From the NCBI RefSeq assembly GCF_022479115.1, contig NZ_CP092497.1, positions 6,448,001-6,512,000 of the forward strand: a stretch of 64,000 bases of DNA, given 5' to 3'. The position numbers were made by a program, and so were the translations under genes. Below the pieces are notes generated by a model. It searched no databases. It was not told the DNA's origin and was given only the letters and a program-made list of their open reading frames with translations. The DNA comes from Amycolatopsis sp. EV170708-02-1 (GTDB lineage: Bacteria; Actinomycetota; Actinomycetes; Mycobacteriales; Pseudonocardiaceae). Positions 35,656 through 44,053 of this stretch are shown here, one piece after another; position 1 is the first letter of the stretch, and each line of letters begins with the position of its first letter.

Positions 35656-36222
35656 CTAGGTCCCGAGGCCCGCGATGAGGACCTCGACCATCTTGCGCGC
35701 GTCGTAGCGCGGATCGCTTTCGGCGCCGATGCAGAGGTTCCCGACGCCGCGCATGACTTCGAGCGCCCCCAGATCGGAGCGGATCTCGCCCGCCTCCGCC
35801 GCCGCGTCGAGCAAGCGGGCGCACACCGGCAGGAGGGTGTCGAGGAAGTAGGTGTGCAGCGTCTCGAACCCGGCGTTGTCCGACTGCAGGACCGCGGCCA
35901 GACCGTGTTTGGTGACCAGGAAATCGACGAACAGGTCGATCCAGCGCCGCAACGCCTCGTACGGGGAATCGCTCGACGCCAGCAGCTCCGGCCCGGCTTC
36001 GGCGCACGCGTCGACCTGATGCCGGTAGACGGCGACGATGAGGTCGGCCCTGGTCGGGAAATGCCGGTAGATCGTGCCCATCCCGACGCCGGCCTTGGCC
36101 GCGATGTCGCGGACCGGCGCCTCGACGCCCGATGTGACGAAGACGGCGGCGGCGGCGTCGAGCAGTGTCTTCTCGTTGCGCCGGGCGTCGGCGCGTTTGG
36201 CCTTGGTGCCCTCGTCACTCAT
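35656..36222 (-). CDS. TetR family transcriptional regulator
   Basis: 188 aa. DNA-binding domain LLDAAAAVFVTSGVEAPVRDIAAKAGVGMGTIYRHF and a SACE_7040/TetR_C_33-like C-terminal half. ATG 36222 has GGAGGAG upstream. It faces an aldo-keto reductase gene, and a 15-bp imperfect inverted repeat lies between them. It probably represses that gene, itself and the downstream FAD hydroxylase. Confidence 0.85.
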   Translation of the reverse strand: MSDEGTKAKRADARRNEKTLLDAAAAVFVTSGVEAPVRDIAAKAGVGMGTIYRHFPTRADLIVAVYRHQVDACAEAGPELLASSDSPYEALRRWIDLFVDFLVTKHGLAAVLQSDNAGFETLHTYFLDTLLPVCARLLDAAAEAGEIRSDLGALEVMRGVGNLCIGAESDPRYDARKMVEVLIAGLGT

Positions 36223-36249
36223 CACGCACTCCTCCACGAGCTTGCCAAA

Positions 36250-36288
36250 CGGAACACTGCTCCGTATCGTTAGCGGAGCAACGTTCCG
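36250..36288. promoter_or_regulatory. TetR operator candidate, 15-bp inverted repeat
   Basis: CGGAACACTGCTCCG (36250-36264) and CGGAGCAACGTTCCG (36274-36288) match as reverse complements at 13 of 15 positions with a 9-bp spacer. It lies midway between the divergent tetR and aldo-keto reductase genes. Confidence 0.75.
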
Positions 36289-36318
36289 CTTGCTCATCTT
36301 GCCATGGAGGACATCGTC

Positions 36319-37338
36319 ATGCAGTACCGCACCTTGGGCAGGACAGGTGTCCAGGTCAGCACTCTCGCGCTGGGCGCGATGAACTTCGGCGCGATCGGGC
36401 GCACCACCCAGGACGAGGCCACCGCCATCGTCGACGCCGCGCTGGAGGGCGGCGTCACTCTCATCGACACCGCCGACATGTACAGCGCCGGCGAGTCGGA
36501 AAAGATGGTCGGGAAGGCCATCGCCGGCCGCCGCGAAGACATCGTGCTCGCCACGAAGGCGAGCATGCCGATGGGCGAGGAGCGCAACCACCAGGGCGCT
36601 TCACGCCGCTGGCTGGTCACCGAACTGGACAACAGCCTGCGCCGCCTCGGGGTCGACCACGTCGATCTCTACCAGATCCATCGCTGGGACCCGAAGACCA
36701 GCGACGAGGAAACCCTGTCCGCGCTGACCGATCTGCAGCGGGCGGGGAAGATCCGCTACTTCGGTTCGTCGACGTTCCCCGCGTATCGCATCGTGCAGGC
36801 CCAGTGGGCCGCTCGCGAACACCGGCTGAGCCGGTACGTCACGGAGCAGCCCAGCTACTCGATCCTGCAGCGCGGGATCGAAACGCATGTGCTGCCGGTG
36901 ACCGAGGAGTACGGGATGGGCGTGCTGGCGTGGAGCCCGCTCGCGTCCGGCTGGCTGTCCGGCGCGGTCCGGGAAGGCCGCGAGATCACCACGAACCGCT
37001 CGGCGGTCCTGCCGCAGCGTTTCGACCTGACCCGGCAGGCCAACCGGGCGCGGCTGGAGGCCGTCGAACGGCTGGCCAAGGTCGCCGATCAGGCCGGGCT
37101 GAGCCTGATCCAGCTCGCGCTCGGCTTCGTCGTCGCGCATCCGGGGGTGACGAGCGCGATCATCGGGCCCCGCACGCTGGAGCACCTCAAGTCGCAGCTC
37201 GCCGCCGCGGACACGGTGCTGCCGTCCGACGTCCTCGACGCGATCGACGAGATCGTCGCCCCGGGCACCGACCTCGCCCCGGAGGAGAAACACGACACCC
37301 CGCCCGCGCTGCTCGACGCGTCGCTGCGGCGGCGCTGA
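36319..37338 (+). CDS. Aldo/keto reductase
   Basis: 339 aa TIM-barrel reductase. Catalytic tetrad region DTADMYSAGESE (Asp, Tyr) with Lys in LATKASM and His in YQIHRWD; NADPH-binding end ...AIIGPRTLEHL. ATG 36319 is preferred over 36304 because GGAGG sits 8 bp upstream. The family reduces aldehydes or ketones; here it is probably induced with the FAD hydroxylase through the divergent TetR. The stop is 3 bp from the convergent moxR stop. Confidence 0.85.
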   Translation: MQYRTLGRTGVQVSTLALGAMNFGAIGRTTQDEATAIVDAALEGGVTLIDTADMYSAGESEKMVGKAIAGRREDIVLATKASMPMGEERNHQGASRRWLVTELDNSLRRLGVDHVDLYQIHRWDPKTSDEETLSALTDLQRAGKIRYFGSSTFPAYRIVQAQWAAREHRLSRYVTEQPSYSILQRGIETHVLPVTEEYGMGVLAWSPLASGWLSGAVREGREITTNRSAVLPQRFDLTRQANRARLEAVERLAKVADQAGLSLIQLALGFVVAHPGVTSAIIGPRTLEHLKSQLAAADTVLPSDVLDAIDEIVAPGTDLAPEEKHDTPPALLDASLRRR

Positions 37339-37341
37339 GGG

Positions 37342-38214
37342 TCAGGCGAGCAGTTTGTCCAGCTTGGCCCGGACCCGGTCCAGGTCTTCGCTGTACTTGA
37401 GCACCGAACCGAGGGTCCGGGCGGCGGCCGCGGCGTCCAATTCGGACATTCCGAGCGCGAGGAGCGCCTGAGCCCAGTCGAGGGATTCCGCCACCCCGGG
37501 CGGTTTCAGCAGCTCCATCGCACGGAGCCGGTGCACCGCGGTCGCGACCTGGGCCGCCAGCGCCTCGCCGAGACGCGGGATCTTGCGGCGCAGGATCTCG
37601 ACCTCGCGGCCCAGGTCGGGATGTTCGAGCCAGTGATAGAGACAGCGGCGTTTCAGCGCGTCGTGCACCTCCCTCGTCCGGTTGGAGGTGAGCACCACGA
37701 GCGGCGGATGCTCGGCGCGCACCTCGCCGAACTCGGGGATCGTCACCGCGTTCTCGTCGAGGAGTTGCAGAAGGAAGGCTTCGAACTCGTCGTCGGCCCG
37801 GTCGATCTCGTCGACCAGAAGGACACACGGCGCGGTCTGCAACGCCTTCAGCAGCGGCCGGGACAGCAGGAAACGTTCGGTGTAGAGGGACTGTTCGGCG
37901 GCTTCGACGTCGAGGCCGCCGTCACCGGCGGCTTCCAGCGCCCGCAGGTGCAGCAGCTGACGGGGGAAATCCCATTCGTACAGTGCCTGCGCCGCGTCGA
38001 TCCCCTCGTGACACTGGAGCCGGATGAGCGGCATGCCGAGCGCTTCGGCCAGTCCCAAGGCGAGGGAGGTCTTGCCGGTACCCGGTTCGCCCTCGCAGAA
38101 CAAGGGGCGGCCGAGTGCCACGGCGAGGAACCCGGCCGTGGCGATGCCGTCGTCGGCGAGATAGCCGACCGTTTCGAGGGCTTCGGCCAGTTTCTCGGGC
38201 GATTCGACGGTCAC
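37342..38214 (-). CDS. MoxR/CoxD-like AAA ATPase
   Basis: 290 aa. Walker A GEPGTGKTS near residue 42, Walker B LLVDEIDRAD, sensor TSNRTREVHD. This is the CoxD branch of MoxR ATPases, which act with a VWA partner to assemble or activate metalloenzymes. GTG 38214 gives VTVESPEKLAEALE, the family start; the frame extends upstream but without support. It lies 31 bp after the mocA-type gene on the same strand, at the apparent end of the pca-pcaR-mocA transcript. Confidence 0.85.
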   Translation of the reverse strand: MTVESPEKLAEALETVGYLADDGIATAGFLAVALGRPLFCEGEPGTGKTSLALGLAEALGMPLIRLQCHEGIDAAQALYEWDFPRQLLHLRALEAAGDGGLDVEAAEQSLYTERFLLSRPLLKALQTAPCVLLVDEIDRADDEFEAFLLQLLDENAVTIPEFGEVRAEHPPLVVLTSNRTREVHDALKRRCLYHWLEHPDLGREVEILRRKIPRLGEALAAQVATAVHRLRAMELLKPPGVAESLDWAQALLALGMSELDAAAAARTLGSVLKYSEDLDRVRAKLDKLLA

Positions 38215-38245
38215 TCGCCGATGGTAAGCCCCAGTGGGCCGGAGA

Positions 38246-38815
38246 TCAGCCCGGAAGATCCTCGCGGCGGTCCACGTCGCGACCGGTGCCGAGGTCACCG
38301 CATTCGACGAGCCTCAGGTCCTGCCGCGTTCTGAGCCAGTCGCGGGCGCCCTTGTCCCCCGACGCGCCTTCGACGATCTCCGGCCACCAGCGACGGCCGA
38401 GAACCACGGGATGGCCGGGCACTCCTTCGTAAGCGGCACGCGCGACGGTGTTCTCATCGGCCCCGTCGGCGACCCGGCGCACCACTTCGGCACCGACCCC
38501 GGGCAGATCCACGAGATGCACGACGGCGGCTTCGGCGCCGGTTTCGGTGAGCGCGCGCAGGCCCGCGCGCAGTGACGCGCCCATCCCGGACTCCCAGTCC
38601 TCGGCCACGACAGCGACCTCGGGATCGGGCAGGAGTGCCCGGACCTGCGCGGCCGAGGCACCCAGCACCACCCGGACCGGGCCGCAGCCCGCTTCGGCGA
38701 GCACCCGCAGCGAACGGACCACGAACGGCTCGCCGTCGAGGACCGCCAGCGCCTTCGGCCCACCGAACCGGCGCCCGGCCCCGGCCGCGAGGAGCAGCCC
38801 CGCGACCTCAGCCAT
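38246..38815 (-). CDS. mocA: MobA-like nucleotidyltransferase (molybdenum-cofactor cytidylyltransferase type)
   Basis: 189 aa. Nucleotidyltransferase signature at the start (LLLAAGAGRRFGGPKAL) and the later VDLPGV metal-binding region. MocA adds CMP to molybdopterin for xanthine- and CO-dehydrogenase-type enzymes. Position next to a CoxD-like ATPase supports that role over a guanylyltransferase. Its start overlaps the PcaR-type gene stop by 8 bp. Confidence 0.8.
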   Translation of the reverse strand: MAEVAGLLLAAGAGRRFGGPKALAVLDGEPFVVRSLRVLAEAGCGPVRVVLGASAAQVRALLPDPEVAVVAEDWESGMGASLRAGLRALTETGAEAAVVHLVDLPGVGAEVVRRVADGADENTVARAAYEGVPGHPVVLGRRWWPEIVEGASGDKGARDWLRTRQDLRLVECGDLGTGRDVDRREDLPG

Positions 38816-39614
38816 GCCTCGCCCTGGTCGGCGGCGCCGAGGCCAAATCGGCCTCGATGGCCCGCGCCGCCGAGAGCAGCGACGGCAGCAGTTCCTTCTC
38901 GACCGACTCCGGCGTCGTGCGGCTGGCGTGGGTGGAGAGGTTGACCGCGGCCACGACCTTCCCCCGCCGGTCCCGGATCGGCGCGGCGATCGAGCGGAGG
39001 CCCTCTTCGAGTTCCTGGTCGACCATCGCGTAGCCCTGCCGGTAGACCTTCTCCAATTCGGCGAGCAGATCCTTCTGCCTGGTCAGCGTGTGCGCGGTCA
39101 GTTTCTCGAGTTTGGCCGCGTCGAAGTAGCCGTGCAGGTCGTCGTCCTCCAGGCCGGCCAGCAGGACATGCCCCATCGACGTCGCGTGGGCCGGGAAGCG
39201 GGTGCCGACGTTGATGCTGACGGTCATGATCCGCGAGACGGCCACGCGGGCGACGTAGACGATGTCCGGACCTTCGAGCACGGAGACCGAACTCGATTCG
39301 TGCACCTCGGCGGAGAGCCGTTCCAGATGTGGCTGGGCGACCTCCGGCAGCGACAGGCTCGACAGATACGAGTAGCCGAGTTCGAGGACCCGCGCGGTGA
39401 GCGAGAAGTATTTGCCGTCCGTGCGCACGTATCCCAGGTCGACGAGGGTGAGCAGGAACCGGCGGGCGGCCGCCCTGGTCAGTCCGGTCGCACGGGCGAC
39501 GTCGCTCAGCGTGAGTTCCGCCGCGTCCGCGTTGAACGCCTTGATCACGGCCAGCCCGCGCTCCAGCGACTGGACATGATGCGCCCCGCGCTCGGTCACC
39601 TCGCCTTCGTCCAT
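38808..39614 (-). CDS. pcaR: IclR family regulator, PcaR type
   Basis: 268 aa. Winged helix TLSDVARATGLTRAAARRFLLTLVDLGYV and IclR effector domain with the conserved SMGHVLLA. The AAARRFLLTL recognition helix is characteristic of the PcaR/PobR/CatR subgroup, which senses beta-ketoadipate or aromatic acids. It follows pcaC by 9 bp and overlaps mocA by 8 bp, so it is transcribed with the pca genes. A PcaR-box-like sequence precedes pcaI. Confidence 0.88.
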   Translation of the reverse strand: MDEGEVTERGAHHVQSLERGLAVIKAFNADAAELTLSDVARATGLTRAAARRFLLTLVDLGYVRTDGKYFSLTARVLELGYSYLSSLSLPEVAQPHLERLSAEVHESSSVSVLEGPDIVYVARVAVSRIMTVSINVGTRFPAHATSMGHVLLAGLEDDDLHGYFDAAKLEKLTAHTLTRQKDLLAELEKVYRQGYAMVDQELEEGLRSIAAPIRDRRGKVVAAVNLSTHASRTTPESVEKELLPSLLSAARAIEADLASAPPTRARHG

Positions 39615-39623
39615 AGGAGAACC

Positions 39624-40028
39624 CTAGCTCTCACCCTCCTTCTGAGCCGCAGGCTCACCGAGTTCGGCCAGCACTCGCTGGGCCACGGCGAAGGCCGCGT
39701 TGGCGGCCGGGGCGCCCGTGTACACGGCGGTGTGCAGCAGGACCTCGGAGATCTCCCGCGCGGTGAGTCCATTGTGGACGGCGGCACGGACGTGCATCGC
39801 GAGCTCGTCGTGAGCGCGCAGCGCGGTGAGCGCGGCCAGGGTGACACAGCTGCGGGTCTTGCGGTCGAGCCCGTCACGCGACCAGACCGATCCCCAGGCA
39901 CCCCGGGTGATGTAGTCCTGGAACGGACGGCTGAACTCGGTGGTGCGCGCGACGGCTCGATCGACGTGCTCGTCCCCGAGGACCTCCCGGCGCACCCTCA
40001 TGCCGGTCTCGTACGGGTCTTCGCTCAT
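39624..40028 (-). CDS. pcaC: 4-carboxymuconolactone decarboxylase
   Basis: 134 aa, carboxymuconolactone decarboxylase/AhpD-like family. ATG 40028 starts MSEDPYETGMRVRREVLGDEHVDRA, the PcaC N-terminus, with the catalytic stretch LTAREISEVLLHTAVYTGAPAANAA later. It turns 4-carboxymuconolactone into beta-ketoadipate enol-lactone. It overlaps pcaD by ATGA, keeping the two activities as separate proteins rather than the pcaL fusion found in several actinomycetes. Confidence 0.93.
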   Translation of the reverse strand: MSEDPYETGMRVRREVLGDEHVDRAVARTTEFSRPFQDYITRGAWGSVWSRDGLDRKTRSCVTLAALTALRAHDELAMHVRAAVHNGLTAREISEVLLHTAVYTGAPAANAAFAVAQRVLAELGEPAAQKEGES

Positions 40029-40819
40029 CGGGCGGCCTCCAGATGGTCGAGGATCAAGGCGCTGAACCGCTCCGGCTGTTCGAAACTCCCCAGATGCGCG
40101 GCGTCTTCGACGACCTCGAGCCGTGCGTCCGGGATGCCGCCCGCGATCACCTCGGCGTGCCCGACCGGAGTGGCCGGATCCTCGGCACCGGCGATCACCA
40201 GGGTCCGCGCCGCGATCTCGGGCAGGTCGCCGACGAGGTCCATCCGTTCGATGGCCTGGCAGGACGCCGCGTATCCCTCGGCGGGGACGCCGGCGATCAT
40301 CTCGCGCAGGTACTCGGCCTGTTCCGGATACGCGGCGGCGTATCCGGGGGTCAGCCAGCGGCCGACGCCGGCCTCGGCGACCGCCGCGGTGCCGTTCTCC
40401 CGGACCGTCTTCGCCCGGTCCGCCCACATGCTCGGCGGCCCGAGTTTCGCGGACGTGCAGCACAGCACGAGACTCGCGACCCGGTCCGGCGCGTTGACGC
40501 CGAGCCACATCCCGGTCATCCCGCCGAGCGAGAGCCCGACGAGATGGGCTCGCCCGGCGCCGTGCTCGTCGAGCAGGGCGAGCAGGTCACCGCCGAGATC
40601 CGCGAGCGTGTACGGCCCGGCCGGGACCGGCGACGCGCCATGGCCGCGGTTGTCGTACCGGATCACCCGGAAACCCCGTGCCACCAAGGGTTTCACCTGC
40701 GGTTCCCACATGCGGTGATCGCTGCCGAGCGATCCGCTGAACACCACGACCGGGCCGTCGGCTGGCCCCTCCGCGATGCTGTGCACCTTCACCGGCGGGG
40801 ACATCGAGAAACTAGACAT
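40025..40819 (-). CDS. pcaD: 3-oxoadipate enol-lactonase
   Basis: 264 aa alpha/beta hydrolase. Nucleophile elbow GLSLGG, acid in GAEDPATP and histidine in DAAHLGSFE. It hydrolyses the enol-lactone to beta-ketoadipate. Start overlaps pcaG by 8 bp and the stop overlaps pcaC by 4 bp. The usual pcaB between pcaG and this gene is absent. Confidence 0.93.
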   Translation of the reverse strand: MSSFSMSPPVKVHSIAEGPADGPVVVFSGSLGSDHRMWEPQVKPLVARGFRVIRYDNRGHGASPVPAGPYTLADLGGDLLALLDEHGAGRAHLVGLSLGGMTGMWLGVNAPDRVASLVLCCTSAKLGPPSMWADRAKTVRENGTAAVAEAGVGRWLTPGYAAAYPEQAEYLREMIAGVPAEGYAASCQAIERMDLVGDLPEIAARTLVIAGAEDPATPVGHAEVIAGGIPDARLEVVEDAAHLGSFEQPERFSALILDHLEAAR

Positions 40820-41360
40820 CGAAGAACACCGTCTCCCCTTCGCCCTGCAACCGGATGTCGAACCGGTAGCCGTCGCCGGTCTTGGTGGCGATCAAGGTGC
40901 CCTTGCGCGCCTCCGGGACCGACGCCAGCACCGGATCCCCGGAGTTGTCGTTGTCCTCGAAGTAGATCCGCGTGACCACCCGGTGCAGAAGCCCGCGCGC
41001 GAACACCGAGACGTCGATATGCGGCGCCTGCGTGCCACCCGCCGGGCCGGGCAGGGAGCCGGGCATGATCGTCCGGATCTCGTAATCGCCGTTCGTGTCG
41101 GTGGGACAGCGGCCGAAGCCCCGGAACCCGCTCGTGACCGCTCCGCGCGGGTCGTCCGGGTGATCGAACCGGCCGTCGGCGTCGGCCTGCCAGGTCTCGA
41201 TCATCGCGTCGGGCACCGGCTCCCCCGCGCCGTCGAGGACACGGCCGTGGACGCGGATCGCGCCCGGTTCGCCCGCGGGGACGACGTCCGGCCCGTCCGG
41301 CCAGGGCAAGCCGATGGACAGGTACGGGCCGACGGTCTGGGAAGGCGTCGTCTCCGGCAT
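40812..41360 (-). CDS. pcaG: Protocatechuate 3,4-dioxygenase alpha subunit
   Basis: 182 aa, intradiol dioxygenase fold. Start MPETTPSQTVGPYLSIGLPW is the PcaG signature; later APHIDVSVFARGLLHR and YFEDND. The alpha chain pairs with PcaH to form the ring-cleaving enzyme and lacks the iron ligands. ATG 41360 shares one base with the pcaH stop (TGATG). Confidence 0.95.
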   Translation of the reverse strand: MPETTPSQTVGPYLSIGLPWPDGPDVVPAGEPGAIRVHGRVLDGAGEPVPDAMIETWQADADGRFDHPDDPRGAVTSGFRGFGRCPTDTNGDYEIRTIMPGSLPGPAGGTQAPHIDVSVFARGLLHRVVTRIYFEDNDNSGDPVLASVPEARKGTLIATKTGDGYRFDIRLQGEGETVFFDV

Positions 41361-42094
41361 CAGTGCTCGTCCTCCTCGTCTTCGAAGACCGAAGCCTCCC
41401 GGCCGCGCACGACGATGTCGAACTGGAAGGCCAGCGCCCACTCGGCTTCCGTGCGGTCGAGGTCGAAGCGCGCGATCATCCGTTGCCGTGCCTTCTCGTC
41501 CGGGATGGAGTTGAAGATCGGGTCCTGCGAGAACAGCGGGTCTTCCGGGAAGTACATCTGGGTGACCAGCCGCTGGGTGAACGCGCTGCCGAAGACGGAG
41601 AAGTGGATATGCGCCGGCCGCCAGGCGTTGTCGTGGTTCTTCCACGGGTACGCGCCCGGTTTGATGGTGGTGAAGGTATAGCGCCCTTCGGCGTCGGTGA
41701 GCGTCCGGCCCGCGCCGTCGAAGTTCGGGTCCAGCGGCGACGGCCAGCGGTCCCCGGTGTGCCGGTACCGGCCGCCCGCGTTCGCCTGCCAGATCTCCAC
41801 GAGCGAATCGCGGATCGGCCGCCCGTCGCCGTCGAGCAGCCGCCCGGTGACGATGATCCGCTGGCCCTGCGGCTCCCCCGCGTGGCCCTTGGTGAGGTCG
41901 TTGTCGAATTCGCCGATCCGGCCGGGGCCCAGCGCGGGCCCGGTGACCTCGGTCAGCAGATGCGGGAGCACGATCAACGGTTCCTTGGGATGCCGCAGCG
42001 CCGTCGACCGGTATCCGGCGTAGCCGAGCGGCGGATGCGTGCCTTCCGGATCGCGCCGGTAGCGCGGGAGACTCAGTTCTGCGGGTGCGGCCAT
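41360..42094 (-). CDS. pcaH: Protocatechuate 3,4-dioxygenase beta subunit
   Basis: 244 aa. Fe(III) ligands of the intradiol family are visible: Tyr in WQANAGGRYRH, Tyr in AYPWKNH, and the two His in RPAHIHFSVFG. It cleaves protocatechuate to 3-carboxy-cis,cis-muconate. ATG 42094 has GGAGGG 7 bp upstream. 28 bp after pcaF on the same strand. Confidence 0.95.
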   Translation of the reverse strand: MAAPAELSLPRYRRDPEGTHPPLGYAGYRSTALRHPKEPLIVLPHLLTEVTGPALGPGRIGEFDNDLTKGHAGEPQGQRIIVTGRLLDGDGRPIRDSLVEIWQANAGGRYRHTGDRWPSPLDPNFDGAGRTLTDAEGRYTFTTIKPGAYPWKNHDNAWRPAHIHFSVFGSAFTQRLVTQMYFPEDPLFSQDPIFNSIPDEKARQRMIARFDLDRTEAEWALAFQFDIVVRGREASVFEDEEDEH

Positions 42095-42122
42095 GCTGTT
42101 CCCTCCAGCGCTGGTCAGTGGG

Positions 42123-43301
42123 TCACTGGGCTTCGAGGACGACGGCCAGCCCCTGACCGACGCCGATGCAGATGGCGGCCAGGCCCCACCGGCCGCCGCT
42201 GCGGCGCAGGTGGTGGGCCAGGGTGCCGAGGATCCGGCCGCCGGAGGCACCCAGCGGATGCCCGATCGCGATCGCGCCGCCGTTCACGTTGACGATCTCC
42301 GGGTCGAGCTTCGACCAGTCCCGCAGGCAGGCCAGCGACTGCGCGGCGAAGGCCTCGTTCAGTTCCACCGCCGCCAGGTCTTCCCAGCCGATCCCGGCCC
42401 GCTCCAAGGCGATCTCGGCGGCGCGCACCGGGCCGATGCCGAAGACGTCCGGGTCGACGCCCGCCGCGCCCCGGCCGGCGATCCGGGCCAGCGGCGCCTT
42501 GCCGAGCCGCTTAGCGGCCCTCTCGTCGCCGAGCAGCAACGCGGAGGCGCCGTCGTTCAGCGGCGACGCGTTCGCCGCCGTGACCGTCCCTTGTGGACGG
42601 AAGACGGGCTTCAGCTTCGCGAGCTTCTCCTGGCTGGAGTCCGGCCGGATGCCTTCGTCGCGGGCGAGTTCGACACCCTCGACCGGGACGACGTGGTCGT
42701 CGTAGAAGCCCTCGTCCCAGGCGCGGGCGGCGTTGACGTGGCTGCGGACGGCGAACGCGTCCTGCTCGTCGCGGCCGATGCCGTAGCGCTCCGCGAGCTG
42801 CTCGGTGGACTCGCCGAGCGAGACCGTCCACTGCTCGGGCATCTTCGGGTTGACCATGCGCCAGCCCAGCGCGGTGGAGTACAGCGTCTGGTTGCCCGCC
42901 GGGAAGGCCTTCTCCGGTTTCTGCATGACCAGCGGCGAGCGGCTCATCGACTCGACGCCGCCCGCGACGGCGAGCGAGGCGTCGCCGACCTGGACCGACC
43001 GGCTGGCCTGCATGACGGCGTCGAGACCGGAGCCGCACAGCCGGTTGACCGTGGCACCGGGCACGGTCGTCGGCCAGCCCGCCAGCAGCGCCGCCATCCG
43101 CGCGACGTTGCGGTTGTCCTCGCCCGCGCCGTTCGCGTCGCCGAGCACGACCTCGTCGACGGTGGCCGGGTCGAGGTCGTTGCGCTCGGCCAGTGCCCGC
43201 AGCACGGTGGCGGCGAGATCGTCCGGGCGTACCCCGGACAGAGCGCCGCCGTACTTGCCGAACGGGGTACGGATGGCGTCGAACAGGAAGACGTCGGTCA
43301 T
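42123..43301 (-). CDS. pcaF: Beta-ketoadipyl-CoA thiolase
   Basis: 392 aa. Catalytic Cys in NRLCGSGLDAV, His in NGGAIAIGHPLGASG and the second Cys in CIGVGQG. Final step of the pathway, cleaving beta-ketoadipyl-CoA to succinyl-CoA and acetyl-CoA. Start ATG overlaps the pcaJ stop (ATGA). General fatty-acid thiolases share the motifs; operon context favours PcaF. Confidence 0.93.
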   Translation of the reverse strand: MTDVFLFDAIRTPFGKYGGALSGVRPDDLAATVLRALAERNDLDPATVDEVVLGDANGAGEDNRNVARMAALLAGWPTTVPGATVNRLCGSGLDAVMQASRSVQVGDASLAVAGGVESMSRSPLVMQKPEKAFPAGNQTLYSTALGWRMVNPKMPEQWTVSLGESTEQLAERYGIGRDEQDAFAVRSHVNAARAWDEGFYDDHVVPVEGVELARDEGIRPDSSQEKLAKLKPVFRPQGTVTAANASPLNDGASALLLGDERAAKRLGKAPLARIAGRGAAGVDPDVFGIGPVRAAEIALERAGIGWEDLAAVELNEAFAAQSLACLRDWSKLDPEIVNVNGGAIAIGHPLGASGGRILGTLAHHLRRSGGRWGLAAICIGVGQGLAVVLEAQ

Positions 43302-44053
43302 GCGCTCGCCCTTTTGAGGTCTCGGAGGATGCGGAGCTCTGTCTCTGTCGGCGCCGGGGTGGTGCCCAGGTCGCCGGACACCTTCAGTTTCCACCCGGTC
43401 GCTTCGACGACCTGATCGACCTCGACGCCGGGGTGCAGTTCGGTGAGCGTGAGCTCGGCGGTCTCGGGGTCGGGCCGCATCAGGCCGAGGTCGGTGACCA
43501 CCAGCGTCGGCCCGGCGCCGGGGAGGCCGAGACGCTCGCGATCGCCCTTGCCGGTGCCGTGGCCGAACGACGTCACGAAGTCGACCTTTTCGACGAACGT
43601 GCGGGTGCTCTGCCGGAGCACCACGAACACCTCGCGGCAGGAGGCGGCGATCTCCGGGGCCCCGCCCGCCCCCGGCAGACGCACCTTGGGGCTGCCGTAG
43701 TCCGGGCCGATGACGGTGGTGTTGATGTTGCCGAACTTGTCCAGCTGGGCGGCGCCGAGGAAGCCGACGTCGATCCGCCCCGGCTGGAGCCAGTAGTTGA
43801 AGACCTCGGGGACACTGACCACGGCGTCCGCGGTGTCGGCGAGTTCGCCGTCGCCGATGGACAGCGGGAGCCTGGTCGGTTTGGCGCCGAGGCACCCGGA
43901 CTCGTAGATCAGCGTCAGATTCGGCGCGTGCCCGCGGCGGGCCAGGTTGGCGGCCGTGCTGGGCAGGCCGATGCCCACGAAACAGGACATCCCGTCGCCG
44001 AGCGCGCGGGCCGCGGCGACGCTCATCATCTCGTCGGAGGTGTACTCGGTCAT
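43298..44053 (-). CDS. pcaJ: 3-oxoadipate CoA-transferase subunit B
   Basis: 251 aa. The beta-chain motif ESGCLGAKP supplies the catalytic glutamate that carries CoA; GDGELADTADAV follows. Works with PcaI to activate beta-ketoadipate with succinyl-CoA. Overlaps pcaI and pcaF by 4 bp each. Confidence 0.93.
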   Translation of the reverse strand: MTEYTSDEMMSVAAARALGDGMSCFVGIGLPSTAANLARRGHAPNLTLIYESGCLGAKPTRLPLSIGDGELADTADAVVSVPEVFNYWLQPGRIDVGFLGAAQLDKFGNINTTVIGPDYGSPKVRLPGAGGAPEIAASCREVFVVLRQSTRTFVEKVDFVTSFGHGTGKGDRERLGLPGAGPTLVVTDLGLMRPDPETAELTLTELHPGVEVDQVVEATGWKLKVSGDLGTTPAPTETELRILRDLKRASA

